A stretch of DNA of 64,000 bases from an uncultured Clostridia bacterium (GCA_945638575.1 CALZDP010000003.1:41429-105428); one strand, 5' to 3'. Shown: positions 17,327-25,992, counted from the first letter of the stretch. Translations and numbers: made by a program. The notes: a model not told the origin generated them from the letters alone.

Positions 17327-18511
17327 TTAGTCTTTATCCTCGACTATTTCACCGGGTTCGACCACACCCTTATCGGGCAAAACGTAATCTCTGCCGATAA
17401 CGGAAATTTTACGCTTGGGTTGTGCGCCTCCGCCGACTTTACAGTTTTTGCCGACAACCACGCCCTCGTCTAAAATAGCGTTTTCGATAACGGAATTTTC
17501 GCCGATGACTACGCCTTTAAAAAGAACGCTGTTTTTAACCACTGCACCCTTTTTAACGGTTACGTGGTCGGATAAAACGGAATTTTCCACCTTGCCGTAA
17601 ATTTCACCGCCGAGGGAAACTATGCTGTTTCTGACAACGCCGGTTTCTCCGACGTAGTGAGGCGGAGCGATAGGGTTTCTCGAATGAATACGCCAATCGC
17701 TTTTAAGGTCGAATTTGGGGTTATCGCCCAAAAGGTCCATATTAGCGTCGAAAAGGGAATCTATGGTTCCCACGTCCTTCCAATAGCCTTCAAACTTGTA
17801 AGCGAACATTCTTTCACCTTGGTTAAGCATAGCGGGAAGAATATCTTTACCGAAGTCGTTTGAAGTGTCTTTTTTCAAAGCGTCCTCTTCAAGATATTTG
17901 TAAAGTTTTTCGGCGGTAAAGATATATATGCCCATCGAAGCAAGGTTGGATTTGGGATTTGCCGGCTTTTCTTCAAATTCGTAAATACTGCCGTCGGGGT
18001 TGGTATTTAAAATACCGAAACGCGAAGCCTCTTCGGTTGGGACTTCGATAGCCGCTATGGTACAGTCGGCGTTATTTTGTTTATGCGCCGAAAGCATTGC
18101 GGCATAGTTCATTTTGTAAATATGATCGCCCGAAAGTATAAGCACGTAATCGGGATTGTATTGCTTTATAAAGGCTATGTTTTGGTAAATGGCGTTGGCC
18201 GTTCCCAAAAACCAATCACTGCCCTTTTTGGCTTGATAGGGCGAAAGAATATGTACTCCGCCGAACGACCTGTCTAAGTCCCACGACTGGCCGTTACCGA
18301 TATAATCGTTTAAAAGCAGCGGTTGATATTGCGTAAGTACGCCGACCGTGTCTAAATCGGAGTTGACGCAGTTGGAAAGCGGAAAGTCTATAATTTTGTA
18401 CTTACCGCCGAAAGTAACGGCAGGTTTTGCCACTTTGCTTGTAAGGGCGTAAAGTCTGCTACCCTGTCCGCCGGCAAGAAGCATCGCCACACATTCTTTT
18501 TTAATTGCCAT
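17327..18511 (-). CDS. glgC: Glucose-1-phosphate adenylyltransferase, catalytic subunit
   Basis: It makes ADP-glucose from glucose-1-phosphate and ATP, the committed step of bacterial glycogen synthesis. The 394-aa protein has the pyrophosphorylase loop [12 protein letters not shown] near the N-terminus, the substrate motifs [11 protein letters not shown] and [11 protein letters not shown], and a C-terminal beta-helix of hexapeptide-like repeats. It is the second gene of the cluster, 107 bp after glgB, with a repeat copy in the gap. Confidence 0.96.
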   Translation of the reverse strand: MAIKKECVAMLLAGGQGSRLYALTSKVAKPAVTFGGKYKIIDFPLSNCVNSDLDTVGVLTQYQPLLLNDYIGNGQSWDLDRSFGGVHILSPYQAKKGSDWFLGTANAIYQNIAFIKQYNPDYVLILSGDHIYKMNYAAMLSAHKQNNADCTIAAIEVPTEEASRFGILNTNPDGSIYEFEEKPANPKSNLASMGIYIFTAEKLYKYLEEDALKKDTSNDFGKDILPAMLNQGERMFAYKFEGYWKDVGTIDSLFDANMDLLGDNPKFDLKSDWRIHSRNPIAPPHYVGETGVVRNSIVSLGGEIYGKVENSVLSDHVTVKKGAVVKNSVLFKGVVIGENSVIENAILDEGVVVGKNCKVGGGAQPKRKISVIGRDYVLPDKGVVEPGEIVEDKD

Positions 18512-18585
18512 AATTCCCCCTGAATTTGTTTATCATATTTTTTATATCGCCTTGCGATTAAATTTTTGTTTTGAATATTTTTTAT

Positions 18586-18611
18586 AAAACAGGGCTATAA
18601 GCCCGTTATTG
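18586..18611 (+). repeat. Dispersed 26-bp palindromic repeat, copy 6 (between glgB and glgC)
   Basis: Reads AAAACAGGG, CTATAAGCCCG, TTATTG immediately after the end of glgB. Confidence 0.85.
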
Positions 18612-18618
18612 GCTGTTT

Positions 18619-20592
18619 TTACTTTTCTTTAACAAGATACATAAAGGAAAGCGGTGCAAGATTTACCCTTATAGACTTATTTCTGCCGTGGGCGTGAATA
18701 GATTCCGCGGTAAACACCCAGTCGCCGAACTTGTTGTAACCGCCGTATCTTTCGTCGTCGGATAAAAAGGCAAGTTTGTATTTTGAACCGTTTACGCCGA
18801 TCCTGTAATCGTAATGGGAAACGCCCGAGAAGTTAATTACGCACAACAACACTTCACCGCTGTAACCCTTTCTTTCGTAGGCGACCACGTTGTTTTGGGC
18901 GTCGTCCGCAACCAACCATTCAAAACCGTCCCAACTGTTGTCAATGGAATACAATGCGTCGTGTTCCTTATAAAAACGGTTAAGGTCTTTAAAGAAAAGT
19001 TGCATCTTTTTGTGCGCGTCGTATTCGTCGACGAGGAAGTATTCCAAGCCTTTTTTGTAATCCCATTCCGCGAACTGACCGAATTCCTGTCCCATGAAGA
19101 TGAGTTTTTTGCCGGGGTGGGACATCATATACCCCATAAAAGCCCTTACTCCGCCGAATTTATCAACGTAGTTTCCGGGCATTTTGTTTATAAGCGAACC
19201 TTTGCCGTAAACTACTTCGTCGTGCGAGATAGGCAAAATGTAGTTTTCGGAATAGGCGTACATCATTGAAAAGGTCAATTCGTTGTGATGATAATATCTG
19301 TACATAGGGTCGGTCTTTACGTAACTTAAAACGTCGTTCATCCAACCCATGTTCCATTTGTGGGTAAATCCAAGTCCGCCCACGTCAATCGACCAGGTTA
19401 CCTTGGGGAAGGCTGTGGATTCTTCGGCAACGGTAATAGCGTAAGGATATGCGCTTCTTACCGCGGAATTGAATTTTTGGAAAAATGCAACCGCTTCTAA
19501 GTTTATATTGCCGCCGAAACTGTTTTTAGCCCATTCGCCGTCTTTTTTGCCGTAGTCAAGATATAACATTGCGGCAACGGCGTCCACCCTTAAACCGTCA
19601 ACGTGATACTTGTCGAACATAAACATTGCCGAGGAAACCAAAAAAGACTGAACTTCCGTCTTGCCGTAGTCGAAAATCCTCGTTCCCCATTCCTTGTGTT
19701 CACGGCGTAACGGGTTGGAATCTTCATACAGGCAGGTTCCGTCAAATTCGTATAATCCGTATCCGTCTTTGGGGAAATGCGCCGGTACCCAATCCAAAAT
19801 TACGGCTATTCCGTTTAGGTGAAAACTGTCGATAAGGTGCATAAAGTCCTTAGGGGTGCCCATTCTCGACGTAGGCGCAAAATATCCGGTTACCTGATAA
19901 CCCCAACTGGGTTCAAAAGGATATTCGGTGATAGGCATAAACTCCACGTGAGTGTAGCCCATTTCTTTTACGTAAGGCACTAACTCGTCCGCAAGTTGAA
20001 GATAGGATAGCGGAGAACCGTCGGGATTGCGCTTCCAACTTAAAAGGTTGACTTCAAAAATGTTGACGGGCGAATTATATACGTCCCTGTTTTTTCTTTC
20101 TTCCTCGTAATCGACGGACAACCATTCGTAACCGTCTAAGTCATAAATTTTGGAAGCCGTTTCCGGCGGAGTTTCGGTGTGGAAAGCAAAAGGGTCCGCT
20201 TTATAACTAAAACCTGCCCCAGAAGTAGGTGTTTTTAATGCGTATTTATATATGTCGTACTGCTTTAAACCTTCGACAAAACATTCCCAAATGCCGGCGT
20301 TGTTTATGCGAACCATTTGGTTTGCGTTGGTATCCCAACCGTTAAAATCGCCGACAACGGAAACCTCTCGGCAGGCAGGCGCCCATACTCTGAAAACGAC
20401 GCCCTTTTTACCGTCCGATTCCGTAAAATGCGCACCTAAAAATTCGTAGGAACGGAAATTGGTACCTTCGTGAAAAAGATATACGGGAACGTCGTTGCCG
20501 TAATTGATTTGTTTTTTAGTAGGTCTTCCGACGCGCTTTTTAGTTGCGTCTGCGACCGATAATCTGGATTTTGTTGCAGTAACCTTTGACAT
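18619..20592 (-). CDS. glgB: 1,4-alpha-glucan branching enzyme
   Basis: It introduces alpha-1,6 branches into glycogen. The 657-aa protein has an N-terminal CBM48 module (VFRVWAPACREVSVVGDFNGW) and a GH13 barrel with catalytic motifs GLRVDAVAAMLYLDYG, TVAEESTAF and LPISHDEVVYGKG. The first ~33 residues form a basic tail that includes KKRVGRPTKK, an AT-hook-like GRP core flanked by lysines, which is not part of the usual enzyme. It is the first gene of the glycogen transcript; a weak promoter-like sequence lies about 35 bp upstream. Confidence 0.95.
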   Translation of the reverse strand: MSKVTATKSRLSVADATKKRVGRPTKKQINYGNDVPVYLFHEGTNFRSYEFLGAHFTESDGKKGVVFRVWAPACREVSVVGDFNGWDTNANQMVRINNAGIWECFVEGLKQYDIYKYALKTPTSGAGFSYKADPFAFHTETPPETASKIYDLDGYEWLSVDYEEERKNRDVYNSPVNIFEVNLLSWKRNPDGSPLSYLQLADELVPYVKEMGYTHVEFMPITEYPFEPSWGYQVTGYFAPTSRMGTPKDFMHLIDSFHLNGIAVILDWVPAHFPKDGYGLYEFDGTCLYEDSNPLRREHKEWGTRIFDYGKTEVQSFLVSSAMFMFDKYHVDGLRVDAVAAMLYLDYGKKDGEWAKNSFGGNINLEAVAFFQKFNSAVRSAYPYAITVAEESTAFPKVTWSIDVGGLGFTHKWNMGWMNDVLSYVKTDPMYRYYHHNELTFSMMYAYSENYILPISHDEVVYGKGSLINKMPGNYVDKFGGVRAFMGYMMSHPGKKLIFMGQEFGQFAEWDYKKGLEYFLVDEYDAHKKMQLFFKDLNRFYKEHDALYSIDNSWDGFEWLVADDAQNNVVAYERKGYSGEVLLCVINFSGVSHYDYRIGVNGSKYKLAFLSDDERYGGYNKFGDWVFTAESIHAHGRNKSIRVNLAPLSFMYLVKEK

Positions 20593-20624
20593 AATTTACC
20601 TACCGAATAGTTTTTTGCACCTTT

Positions 20625-20652
20625 ATTTTACCACATTTTAGGATTTTTGCAA
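20625..20652 (-). promoter_or_regulatory. Candidate promoter of the glycogen operon
   Basis: TTGCAA (20647-20652) and TAAAAT (20625-20630) are separated by 16 bp on the minus strand, about 35 bp upstream of glgB. The -35 match is weak. Confidence 0.45.
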
Positions 20653-20702
20653 TATAAATACGGGCATAAATAAGCATTTTATGATAATTTGATTATATTA
20701 AG

Positions 20703-20830
20703 TGAGTTTAAATAAAGATATTAGGAAGTTTAGATAAAGATATCGGAGCACAACCCCTCTGTCGGCAAAGCCGAATCTCCCCTTGCTAAATAGGCAACAT
20801 AGGAGTATGGTTCGGTACTTGGTAGTATTC
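20703..20830. repeat. Non-coding tract with a tandem repeat and hairpins
   Basis: The 307-bp gap between glgB and the SDR gene has no credible gene. It starts with two near-identical ~22-bp units around AAGTTTAGATAAAGATAT. These are followed by a CCCCTCTGTCGGC, CTCCCCTTGCTAAATAGG-like block resembling the degraded short repeats common between Clostridia genes, and a hairpin ACTTGGTAG-TATT-CTACCTAAGT. It may be a decayed miniature element. Confidence 0.4.
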
Positions 20831-20870
20831 TACCTAAGTTTTGTGTGTCGGCAGCCAATTTTTAGTCGTT

Positions 20871-20897
20871 AAAAAAGCACGGAAAATTTCCGTGCAT
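20871..20897 (-). terminator. Terminator after the SDR gene
   Basis: GCACGGAAA and TTTCCGTGC form a stem followed by six T residues on the minus strand, directly after the stop codon. Confidence 0.85.
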
Positions 20898-20899
20898 TT

Positions 20900-21613
20900 T
20901 TAACACTGCATACCGCCGTCCACCGGTATTATTGCGCCTGTCAGATAGGTGTTTTTCACTAAAAAGCAAACGGCGTTCGCTACGTCCTCGGTTGTGCCGA
21001 TACGCTTTAAAGGAAGTTCTTTGCAAAAACTTTCCCGTTCTTCTTTTGTAATATGGGCGTTCATGTCGGTATCGATAAACCCCGGTGCAACTGCGTTAAC
21101 CCGAATATTGGCGTCGGCTACCTCTTTAGAAAGCGCCTTTGTAAAAGCGTTTATCCCCCCTTTGGTTGCGGAATAAACGGCCTCGCACGAACCGCCCTTT
21201 TCGCCGTAAACGGAAGAAATGTTAACGATTATTCCGCTGCGGTTTGCTATCATATTTTCAAGCACCGCTTTGCTTACAAGTATTGTTCCCATAAGGTTTA
21301 CGTTTACAACCCGTAAGGCTTCCTCGTAACTTACGTCAAGCAGTACCTTTTGTTTTAAGGCTATTCCGGCGCAGTTTACCAAAAGATCTATTTTGCCAAA
21401 CTTTTCTATTATAAAAGAAACCATTTTATTAACTTCTTCTTCCTTTGATACGTCGGCTTTTACGGAACAAAAATCAAACTCTTCACACGCTTTTTTTGCG
21501 GCAACGTCGTCCGAAAAGTAGTTGATAACGGGCTTATAGCCCAACTTTTTTAATTTTTTGGCAATTTCTAATCCGATGCCTTTATTACCGCCGGTAACAA
21601 GCGCGATTTTCAT
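20900..21613 (-). CDS. Short-chain dehydrogenase/reductase, FabG-like
   Basis: A 237-aa NAD(P)-dependent oxidoreductase of the classical SDR type, most similar in layout to 3-oxoacyl-ACP reductases. It has the cofactor motif TGGNKGIG at residues 7-14, the catalytic Ser in VNISSVYG and the YSATK active-site Tyr/Lys near residue 150, and a FabG-like end (TGAIIPVDGGMQC). It stands alone between efp and glgB with its own terminator, so fatty-acid synthesis is not proven by context. A dispersed repeat copy lies within the coding sequence (21524-21549) and is read as LGYKPVI without changing the domain length. Confidence 0.85.
   Translation of the reverse strand: MKIALVTGGNKGIGLEIAKKLKKLGYKPVINYFSDDVAAKKACEEFDFCSVKADVSKEEEVNKMVSFIIEKFGKIDLLVNCAGIALKQKVLLDVSYEEALRVVNVNLMGTILVSKAVLENMIANRSGIIVNISSVYGEKGGSCEAVYSATKGGINAFTKALSKEVADANIRVNAVAPGFIDTDMNAHITKEERESFCKELPLKRIGTTEDVANAVCFLVKNTYLTGAIIPVDGGMQC
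21524..21549 (-). repeat. Dispersed 26-bp palindromic repeat, copy 7 (inside SDR CDS)
   Basis: On the minus strand it reads AAAAGTTGGG, CTATAAGCCCG, TTATC, almost identical to intergenic copy 3. It encodes KLGYKPVI. Confidence 0.8.
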
Positions 21614-21633
21614 TTTAAACTCCTTTTAACACT

Positions 21634-21660
21634 AAAAAAAGGGCATAAAGCCCCCTTTTT
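21634..21660 (-). terminator. Terminator after efp
   Basis: On the minus strand GGGGGC-TTTAT-GCCC is followed by seven T residues, 30 bp beyond the efp stop. Confidence 0.8.
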
Positions 21661-21689
21661 ATTCTGAATAAATTTTGGTTAAACTTTGA

Positions 21690-22250
21690 TTATTTTTTAA
21701 CCCTTTCCATGTATTCGCCCGTTCTGGTGTCAACCCTTATGGTATCGCCTTCATTAACGAACATAGGCACCTGAATGGTTACGCCGGTTTCCAAAGTCGC
21801 ATTTTTGGTAGCGTTGGTAGCGGTGTTGCCTGCAACGCCGGGGTCGGACTGGGTAATTAAAAGTTCAACGAAGTTTTCACATTCAACCGAGAAAGCCGCG
21901 CCTTTATAGAATTTAACCGTAACGGGGTCGTTTTCCTTTATCCACTTTAACGAATCTTCAACTTGGTCGTAATTAAGCGGAATCATGTTGAATTCTTCGT
22001 CCATAAAGTAATAAAGTTCGCCGTCGTTGTAAGAATAAGTCATCTTCTTAGTTTCGATTACGGCATTTTCAAACTTTTCGGTGGGGTTAAAGGTAAGTTG
22101 TAAAACTCTGCCGTCTACGATGTTTTTAAGGGTTGTTCTTACGAAAGCAGCGCCTTTGCCGGGTTTAACGTGCAAAAAGTCAACTACAACGTAAATTTTA
22201 CCTTCGTATTCGATAGTTACGCCTTTTCTTAAATCACCTGCTGATACCAT
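21690..22250 (-). CDS. efp: Translation elongation factor P
   Basis: EF-P rescues ribosomes stalled on polyproline stretches. The 186-aa protein has the normal three-domain length, and the modifiable lysine loop reads VKPGKGAAF with Lys32 at the tip, the position that carries modification in Bacillus. The C-terminal domain has the expected end ([12 protein letters not shown]). The Met-Val-Ser-Ala-Gly-Asp start follows AGGAGAACATT. It is followed by its own terminator. A repeat copy lies upstream. Confidence 0.97.
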   Translation of the reverse strand: MVSAGDLRKGVTIEYEGKIYVVVDFLHVKPGKGAAFVRTTLKNIVDGRVLQLTFNPTEKFENAVIETKKMTYSYNDGELYYFMDEEFNMIPLNYDQVEDSLKWIKENDPVTVKFYKGAAFSVECENFVELLITQSDPGVAGNTATNATKNATLETGVTIQVPMFVNEGDTIRVDTRTGEYMERVKK

Positions 22251-22303
22251 ATAATGTTCTCCTAATGTTTTAATCTTTTACTTAAATTTGTTATATTTTT
22301 ACC

Positions 22304-22329
22304 GATAACCGACCTATAGACCGATTTTT
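22304..22329 (-). repeat. Dispersed 26-bp palindromic repeat, copy 8 (between the M24 peptidase gene and efp)
   Basis: On the minus strand AAAAATCGGT, CTATAGGTCG, GTTATC. A weaker half copy (GACTTATATGCCGATTA) lies directly next to it at about 22330-22346. Confidence 0.85.
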
Positions 22330-22378
22330 GACTTATATGCCGATTAGGTTTTAATTTTTATTTTGTTTAATTTACTTC

Positions 22379-23407
22379 TTATTTTATCGTAATAAGTTTT
22401 TTGGGGAAGGTCATAAACGATTTGACTTTGCCATCTTCGATTGTAACGCTGTCCTCTATCCTTATGCCGAACTTCCCGTTAAAATATACGCCCGGTTCAA
22501 TGGAAAACACCATTTTGGACCTCAAAACGCCCTGTCCCTTAGGGGAAAGCGCAGGAGCCTCATGAATGTAAACGCCGATACCGTGTCCCAAAGAATGGGT
22601 AAAATATTCCGCCATGCCGTATTCCTTTAAAACATTTCTGGCGTACCCGTCGGCAACCGAACATTCGGTACCTTCGATAATATTTTCGGCGGCAGTCATA
22701 TGCGCTTTATAGACGGCTTCGTAAGCATTTTTAAATTCTTCCGTAGGTTTACCGTAATAAAACGTCCTTGTCATGTCCGAACAAAAGCCCTTATAAATAC
22801 ATCCGAAATCTATAAGTACGGGCATACCCTTTTTCAGCACCGTTTCACCCGTAACGTGATGGGGTACGGCTGAATTTTCGCCGAAAGCGACTATTGTTTC
22901 AAAAGAAGTTCCCGAAGCGCCGAGCATCTTCATGCGATACTCTAACTCCGCCGCAAGTTCCCTTTCCTTTATGCCTTCACGGATAAGGGGCATAATCTTT
23001 TTAAGAGACTTTTCGGCAATAGCGCAGGCCTTTGCAATCTTTTTAAGGTCGTCGGAAGATTTTACCGTCATAGCCTCTTTAAGTTCGCAAGATATATCTT
23101 TAAGGCTGTAACCCATTTCCGTAAAAGTGTTGTAATCGGAAATGCCTGTTTTTGTAAAATCTATGCCGAGGGTGGTAGAACCTGTTTCCTCCATAATGGC
23201 TTTCAACGGAAGATAGCCCGAACCTAAAATGACCTTTACGCCCTTTTTGGTAAGTAATTTTTGCGCCGCATGGAAGTAGCGGTTATCTATTACGAAATAG
23301 GTAAAATTTTCGCCTAAAACAAGATATCCGTCCGTACTTTGATAGCCCGTGTAATATAGACGTTGTTTTTCGTCGGTAATCAAATAAGCTTCGTTTTTGT
23401 TAATCAT
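22379..23407 (-). CDS. pepP: M24 metallopeptidase (Xaa-Pro aminopeptidase family)
   Basis: It probably cleaves N-terminal residues ahead of proline in peptides. The creatinase-like N-terminal domain is followed by the pita-bread fold with all metal ligands visible: LIDFGCIYKGFCSDMTRTF (two Asp), HSLGHGIGVYIHE (His), FSIEPGVYF (Glu) and RIEDSV (Glu). The track's 23497 start adds 30 residues without support. The ATG at 23407 (MINKNEAYL) fits the family and lies just after a TTGACT-18-TAATAT promoter. At 342 aa its length is typical. It is next to efp, a common Firmicutes pairing. Confidence 0.93.
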   Translation of the reverse strand: MINKNEAYLITDEKQRLYYTGYQSTDGYLVLGENFTYFVIDNRYFHAAQKLLTKKGVKVILGSGYLPLKAIMEETGSTTLGIDFTKTGISDYNTFTEMGYSLKDISCELKEAMTVKSSDDLKKIAKACAIAEKSLKKIMPLIREGIKERELAAELEYRMKMLGASGTSFETIVAFGENSAVPHHVTGETVLKKGMPVLIDFGCIYKGFCSDMTRTFYYGKPTEEFKNAYEAVYKAHMTAAENIIEGTECSVADGYARNVLKEYGMAEYFTHSLGHGIGVYIHEAPALSPKGQGVLRSKMVFSIEPGVYFNGKFGIRIEDSVTIEDGKVKSFMTFPKKLITIK

Positions 23408-23424
23408 AGTTATATACCTAATAA

Positions 23425-23454
23425 ATATTACCACATTACTGCCGATAAAGTCAA
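23425..23454 (-). promoter_or_regulatory. Promoter of the M24 peptidase gene
   Basis: TTGACT (23449-23454) and TAATAT (23425-23430) are separated by 18 bp on the minus strand and end ~18 bp before the ATG at 23407. Confidence 0.6.
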
Positions 23455-23530
23455 TATCTAAAAGGATTTTTTTTATTTTTTTGTTCCATTTTTGCAAGGT
23501 TTTATCATTTTTAGGCGGAAATTTACCTCT

Positions 23531-23556
23531 TTTTGACTTATAAGTCCGTCATAAAC
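23531..23556 (+). repeat. Dispersed palindromic repeat, copy 9 (degenerate, intergenic)
   Basis: Core GACTTATAAGTC is a perfect 12-bp palindrome. The right arm CGTCATAAAC matches copy 2 and the left arm is weak. The rest of the 467-bp gap around it holds only the promoter and SOS elements listed separately. Confidence 0.55.
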
Positions 23557-23801
23557 AGGCTTTTTGCTTTAAAAAACTAAATAGTAACCTTACCTCGCCG
23601 ATTATTATCCCGTTTATTTTAGCGGTAAAATACTTTAAAAAATTTTCCCTCTTAAAAGTAGTAATGCAATTTTGCTATTCTGCTATTTGTGCGCGGTAAG
23701 CGATTTTAACCCCTTTACAAAACAAAAAGGCATCTTTAAATAACAGCGGCGATCAGTACGCTTAAATGGTAAATAAAACCTAAAAATACCTTTAAAATTA
23801 T

Positions 23802-23815
23802 CGAACATTTGTTTG
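23802..23815 (+). promoter_or_regulatory. LexA (SOS) box 1
   Basis: CGAACATTTGTTTG fits the Gram-positive LexA pattern CGAAC-N4-GTTYG and overlaps the -35 box of the radical-SAM promoter. Confidence 0.85.
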
Positions 23816-23842
23816 ACAATATACCGCCGTAAAGGGTATAAT
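23813..23842 (+). promoter_or_regulatory. Consensus SigA promoter of the SOS-controlled rSAM operon
   Basis: TTGACA (23813-23818) and TATAAT (23837-23842) are both perfect, with an 18-bp spacer. A LexA box sits on each side, so a bound repressor would block RNA polymerase at both elements. Confidence 0.9.
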
Positions 23843-23847
23843 ATTAT

Positions 23848-23861
23848 CGAACATTTGTTTT
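23848..23861 (+). promoter_or_regulatory. LexA (SOS) box 2
   Basis: CGAACATTTGTTTT repeats the first 13 bases of box 1, centred 46 bp downstream, just after the -10 box and 14 bp before the ATG. Confidence 0.85.
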
Positions 23862-23874
23862 AAGCGGAGTAACA

Positions 23875-25125
23875 ATGATTGACAAAGAAAGACTGAAAAT
23901 TTTAACCGAAAGCGCAAAATACGACGTGTCTTGTTCTTCATCGGGGTCGGCGCGCAAAAACAACGGCGGTGTGGGAAACGCAAGTTACGGCGGAATCTGC
24001 CATTCCTTTACACAGGACGGGCGGTGCATATCCCTTTTGAAAATTCTTATGTCCAACAAATGCTCTTACGACTGTCTGTACTGCGTAAACAGGTATTCAA
24101 ACGATATTCCGAGAGCCTCTGCAACGCCGGACGAAATTTGCGAACTTACCATGGAATTTTACAAGCGCAACTATATAGAAGGCTTGTTTTTATCGTCGGC
24201 GGTGGAAGGTTCGCCCGACAGGACTATGGAACTTATGTTGGAAACGGTTATCAAACTAAGAAAGGTTTACGGCTTTTACGGATATATCCACCTAAAGGGC
24301 ATCCCCGGTGCGGATAAAATTTTACTTGACCGCGCAGGAAGTTACGTTGACAGAATGAGTTATAATATAGAACTGCCTTCCGAAAAAAGCCTTAAACTTT
24401 TAGCGCCACAAAAAAGCAAAAAATCCATTTTAGTGCCTATGGCGAACACGGCGGAAGAATACATTATCGCAAGAAAGGAAAAAAATCACCGCTTTTTGCC
24501 TGCGGGACAAACCACCCAAATGATAATAGGCGCTTCGCCCGAAACGGACGGACAGATAATTAGGCTTACCGAAGGGCTTTATGATAAATTTCAGTTAAAA
24601 CGGGTATACTATTCTTCGTACGTGCCGACAAACAGTAAAACCGCCCTGCTTCCGCAAGATCCCGTAGGGCTTTTAAGAGAGCACAGGCTTTATCAAGCCG
24701 ATTGGCTTTTGCGTTTTTACGGTTTTAAAGCGGAAGAACTTATCGATAAAGATGAAAATTTGGACCCGACCGTTGACCCTAAATGCAGTTGGGCGCTGAA
24801 AAACATTCACCTTTTCCCCGTAGAAGTCAACACCGCTTCGCCCGAAATGCTTTTGCGCGTTCCTGGGATAGGTTTTAAAAGCGCAAGCAAAATAGTCGCG
24901 GCAAGAAGGTACGCCAAACTTGATTTTTGCGACCTAATTAAAATGCGAGTGGCTTTAAAGCGCGCCGTTCACTTTATCACCTGCGACGGAAAATTCGGCG
25001 GACAGGAAAAACCTACGGCGATAAAAAACCTTATTGCGCTATCCGAAAGGGCGGATACTTTTGAACAGATGAGCATGTTTTCAAACGGAGAAATTTCCTT
25101 TTCCGTTTTGGGTGGAGAGTTATGA
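23875..25125 (+). CDS. SOS-inducible radical-SAM protein with helix-hairpin-helix domain (putative DNA modification/repair, TIGR03916-like)
   Basis: The 416-aa protein has a radical-SAM CX3CX2C cluster motif (CSYDCLYC near residues 62-70) and a C-terminal helix-hairpin-helix DNA-binding motif (VNTASPEMLLRVPGIGFKSASKIVAAR, about residues 320-345). That layout matches what I recall of the 'putative DNA modification/repair radical SAM protein' family, whose reaction is not established. GGAG precedes the ATG. The gene has a perfect promoter flanked by two LexA boxes, so it should be induced by DNA damage. The stop overlaps the next gene by 4 bp. Its product is expected to act on DNA with the downstream partner. 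Confidence 0.85.
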   Translation: MIDKERLKILTESAKYDVSCSSSGSARKNNGGVGNASYGGICHSFTQDGRCISLLKILMSNKCSYDCLYCVNRYSNDIPRASATPDEICELTMEFYKRNYIEGLFLSSAVEGSPDRTMELMLETVIKLRKVYGFYGYIHLKGIPGADKILLDRAGSYVDRMSYNIELPSEKSLKLLAPQKSKKSILVPMANTAEEYIIARKEKNHRFLPAGQTTQMIIGASPETDGQIIRLTEGLYDKFQLKRVYYSSYVPTNSKTALLPQDPVGLLREHRLYQADWLLRFYGFKAEELIDKDENLDPTVDPKCSWALKNIHLFPVEVNTASPEMLLRVPGIGFKSASKIVAARRYAKLDFCDLIKMRVALKRAVHFITCDGKFGGQEKPTAIKNLIALSERADTFEQMSMFSNGEISFSVLGGEL

Positions 25126-25940
25126 TTGCCTATAAAATCAGCAAAGAAAAGGACGCGATTTTTTGCGCTTTATTTGAAAGTTTTACTTTAAAAGAAAGAC
25201 CTATCGCAGTATTTTCGGGCGCCTTTCAACCTTCCTTCGATTGTCAGGTTAAAACAATAAATTACATCAAAAATAACGCCGAAAGAGTGAAGAAAGGTAT
25301 AATAAAATGTGGGGGTATAAGCCTGTTATCGACGCTTTTTTATGTAATGCGGTCTTCTGACGACCTTATGGAAAGCATAGTCTTTTCGGTTGCCCATAAA
25401 TGCCTGTCTGCAAGAAAAAACTTAACCGATAATTACAGCGATCCCGATATGCTGGCGTTTTACGAGTTGAAAACAAAAATCTCGCACGAGGTCCATATTA
25501 TGACCGGTTTTGTAAGATTTGAAAAAACCTTAAGCGGAGTATGGTATTCCCATATAACGCCCGATAACGACATAGTTGACCTTATCGCACCGCATTTTAA
25601 AAAAAGGTTACCAAACGAAAAATTTATACTGCACGATACAAAACGTAACATTTTAACCGCTTACGACGGTAAAAACCTTATTACCCTTAAAAGCGATAAG
25701 CCCGTAACCGTCTATCTTGACAAGGACGAAATAGAATTTCAAAATCTGTGGCAGACCTATTTCGACTATGCGCCCGTATTTGAGCGAAAAAACTTACGCC
25801 AACAGGCAAATTTCCTGCCCCATAGATACCGCCGTAATATGAGCGAGTTTTTAGGCACACTTGAAAGCGAAATCGCTTGCGCACCGCAAGTTTCAGACTT
25901 AAACGGTTTATATAAACCAGACGTTACGGACGACGACTGA
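25122..25940 (+). CDS. Putative DNA-metabolism protein, partner of the radical-SAM gene (TIGR03915-like)
   Basis: This 272-aa protein overlaps the radical-SAM gene by 4 bp (ATGA) and is surely co-translated under the same SOS control. The N-terminus (MIAYKISKEKDAIFCALFE) and the C-terminal LPHRYRRNMSEFLGT motif fit my recollection of TIGR03915, a family linked to this radical-SAM group. In many relatives it is fused to a uracil-DNA-glycosylase-like domain. No such domain is present here: the protein ends shortly after the TIGR03915 region. Biochemical function is unknown. A dispersed repeat copy lies in the gene (25304-25330), read as KCGGISLLS. Confidence 0.75.
   Translation: MIAYKISKEKDAIFCALFESFTLKERPIAVFSGAFQPSFDCQVKTINYIKNNAERVKKGIIKCGGISLLSTLFYVMRSSDDLMESIVFSVAHKCLSARKNLTDNYSDPDMLAFYELKTKISHEVHIMTGFVRFEKTLSGVWYSHITPDNDIVDLIAPHFKKRLPNEKFILHDTKRNILTAYDGKNLITLKSDKPVTVYLDKDEIEFQNLWQTYFDYAPVFERKNLRQQANFLPHRYRRNMSEFLGTLESEIACAPQVSDLNGLYKPDVTDDD
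25304..25330 (+). repeat. Dispersed palindromic repeat, copy 10 (inside TIGR03915-like CDS)
   Basis: Reads AAAATGTGGGG, GTATAAGCCTG, TTATC, in a different reading frame from the other coding copies. Confidence 0.65.
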
Positions 25941-25944
25941 TAAG

Positions 25945-25973
25945 CAAATAACGGGCTATAAGCCCGTTATTTG
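25945..25973. terminator. Bidirectional terminator formed by a dispersed repeat (copy 11)
   Basis: CAAATAACGGGCT and AGCCCGTTATTTG are a perfect inverted repeat around ATA, lying between two converging genes. It is the most symmetrical member of the dispersed palindromic family and probably ends transcription from both sides. Confidence 0.75.
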
Positions 25974-25992
25974 TGATTTTGCATATTTTATT

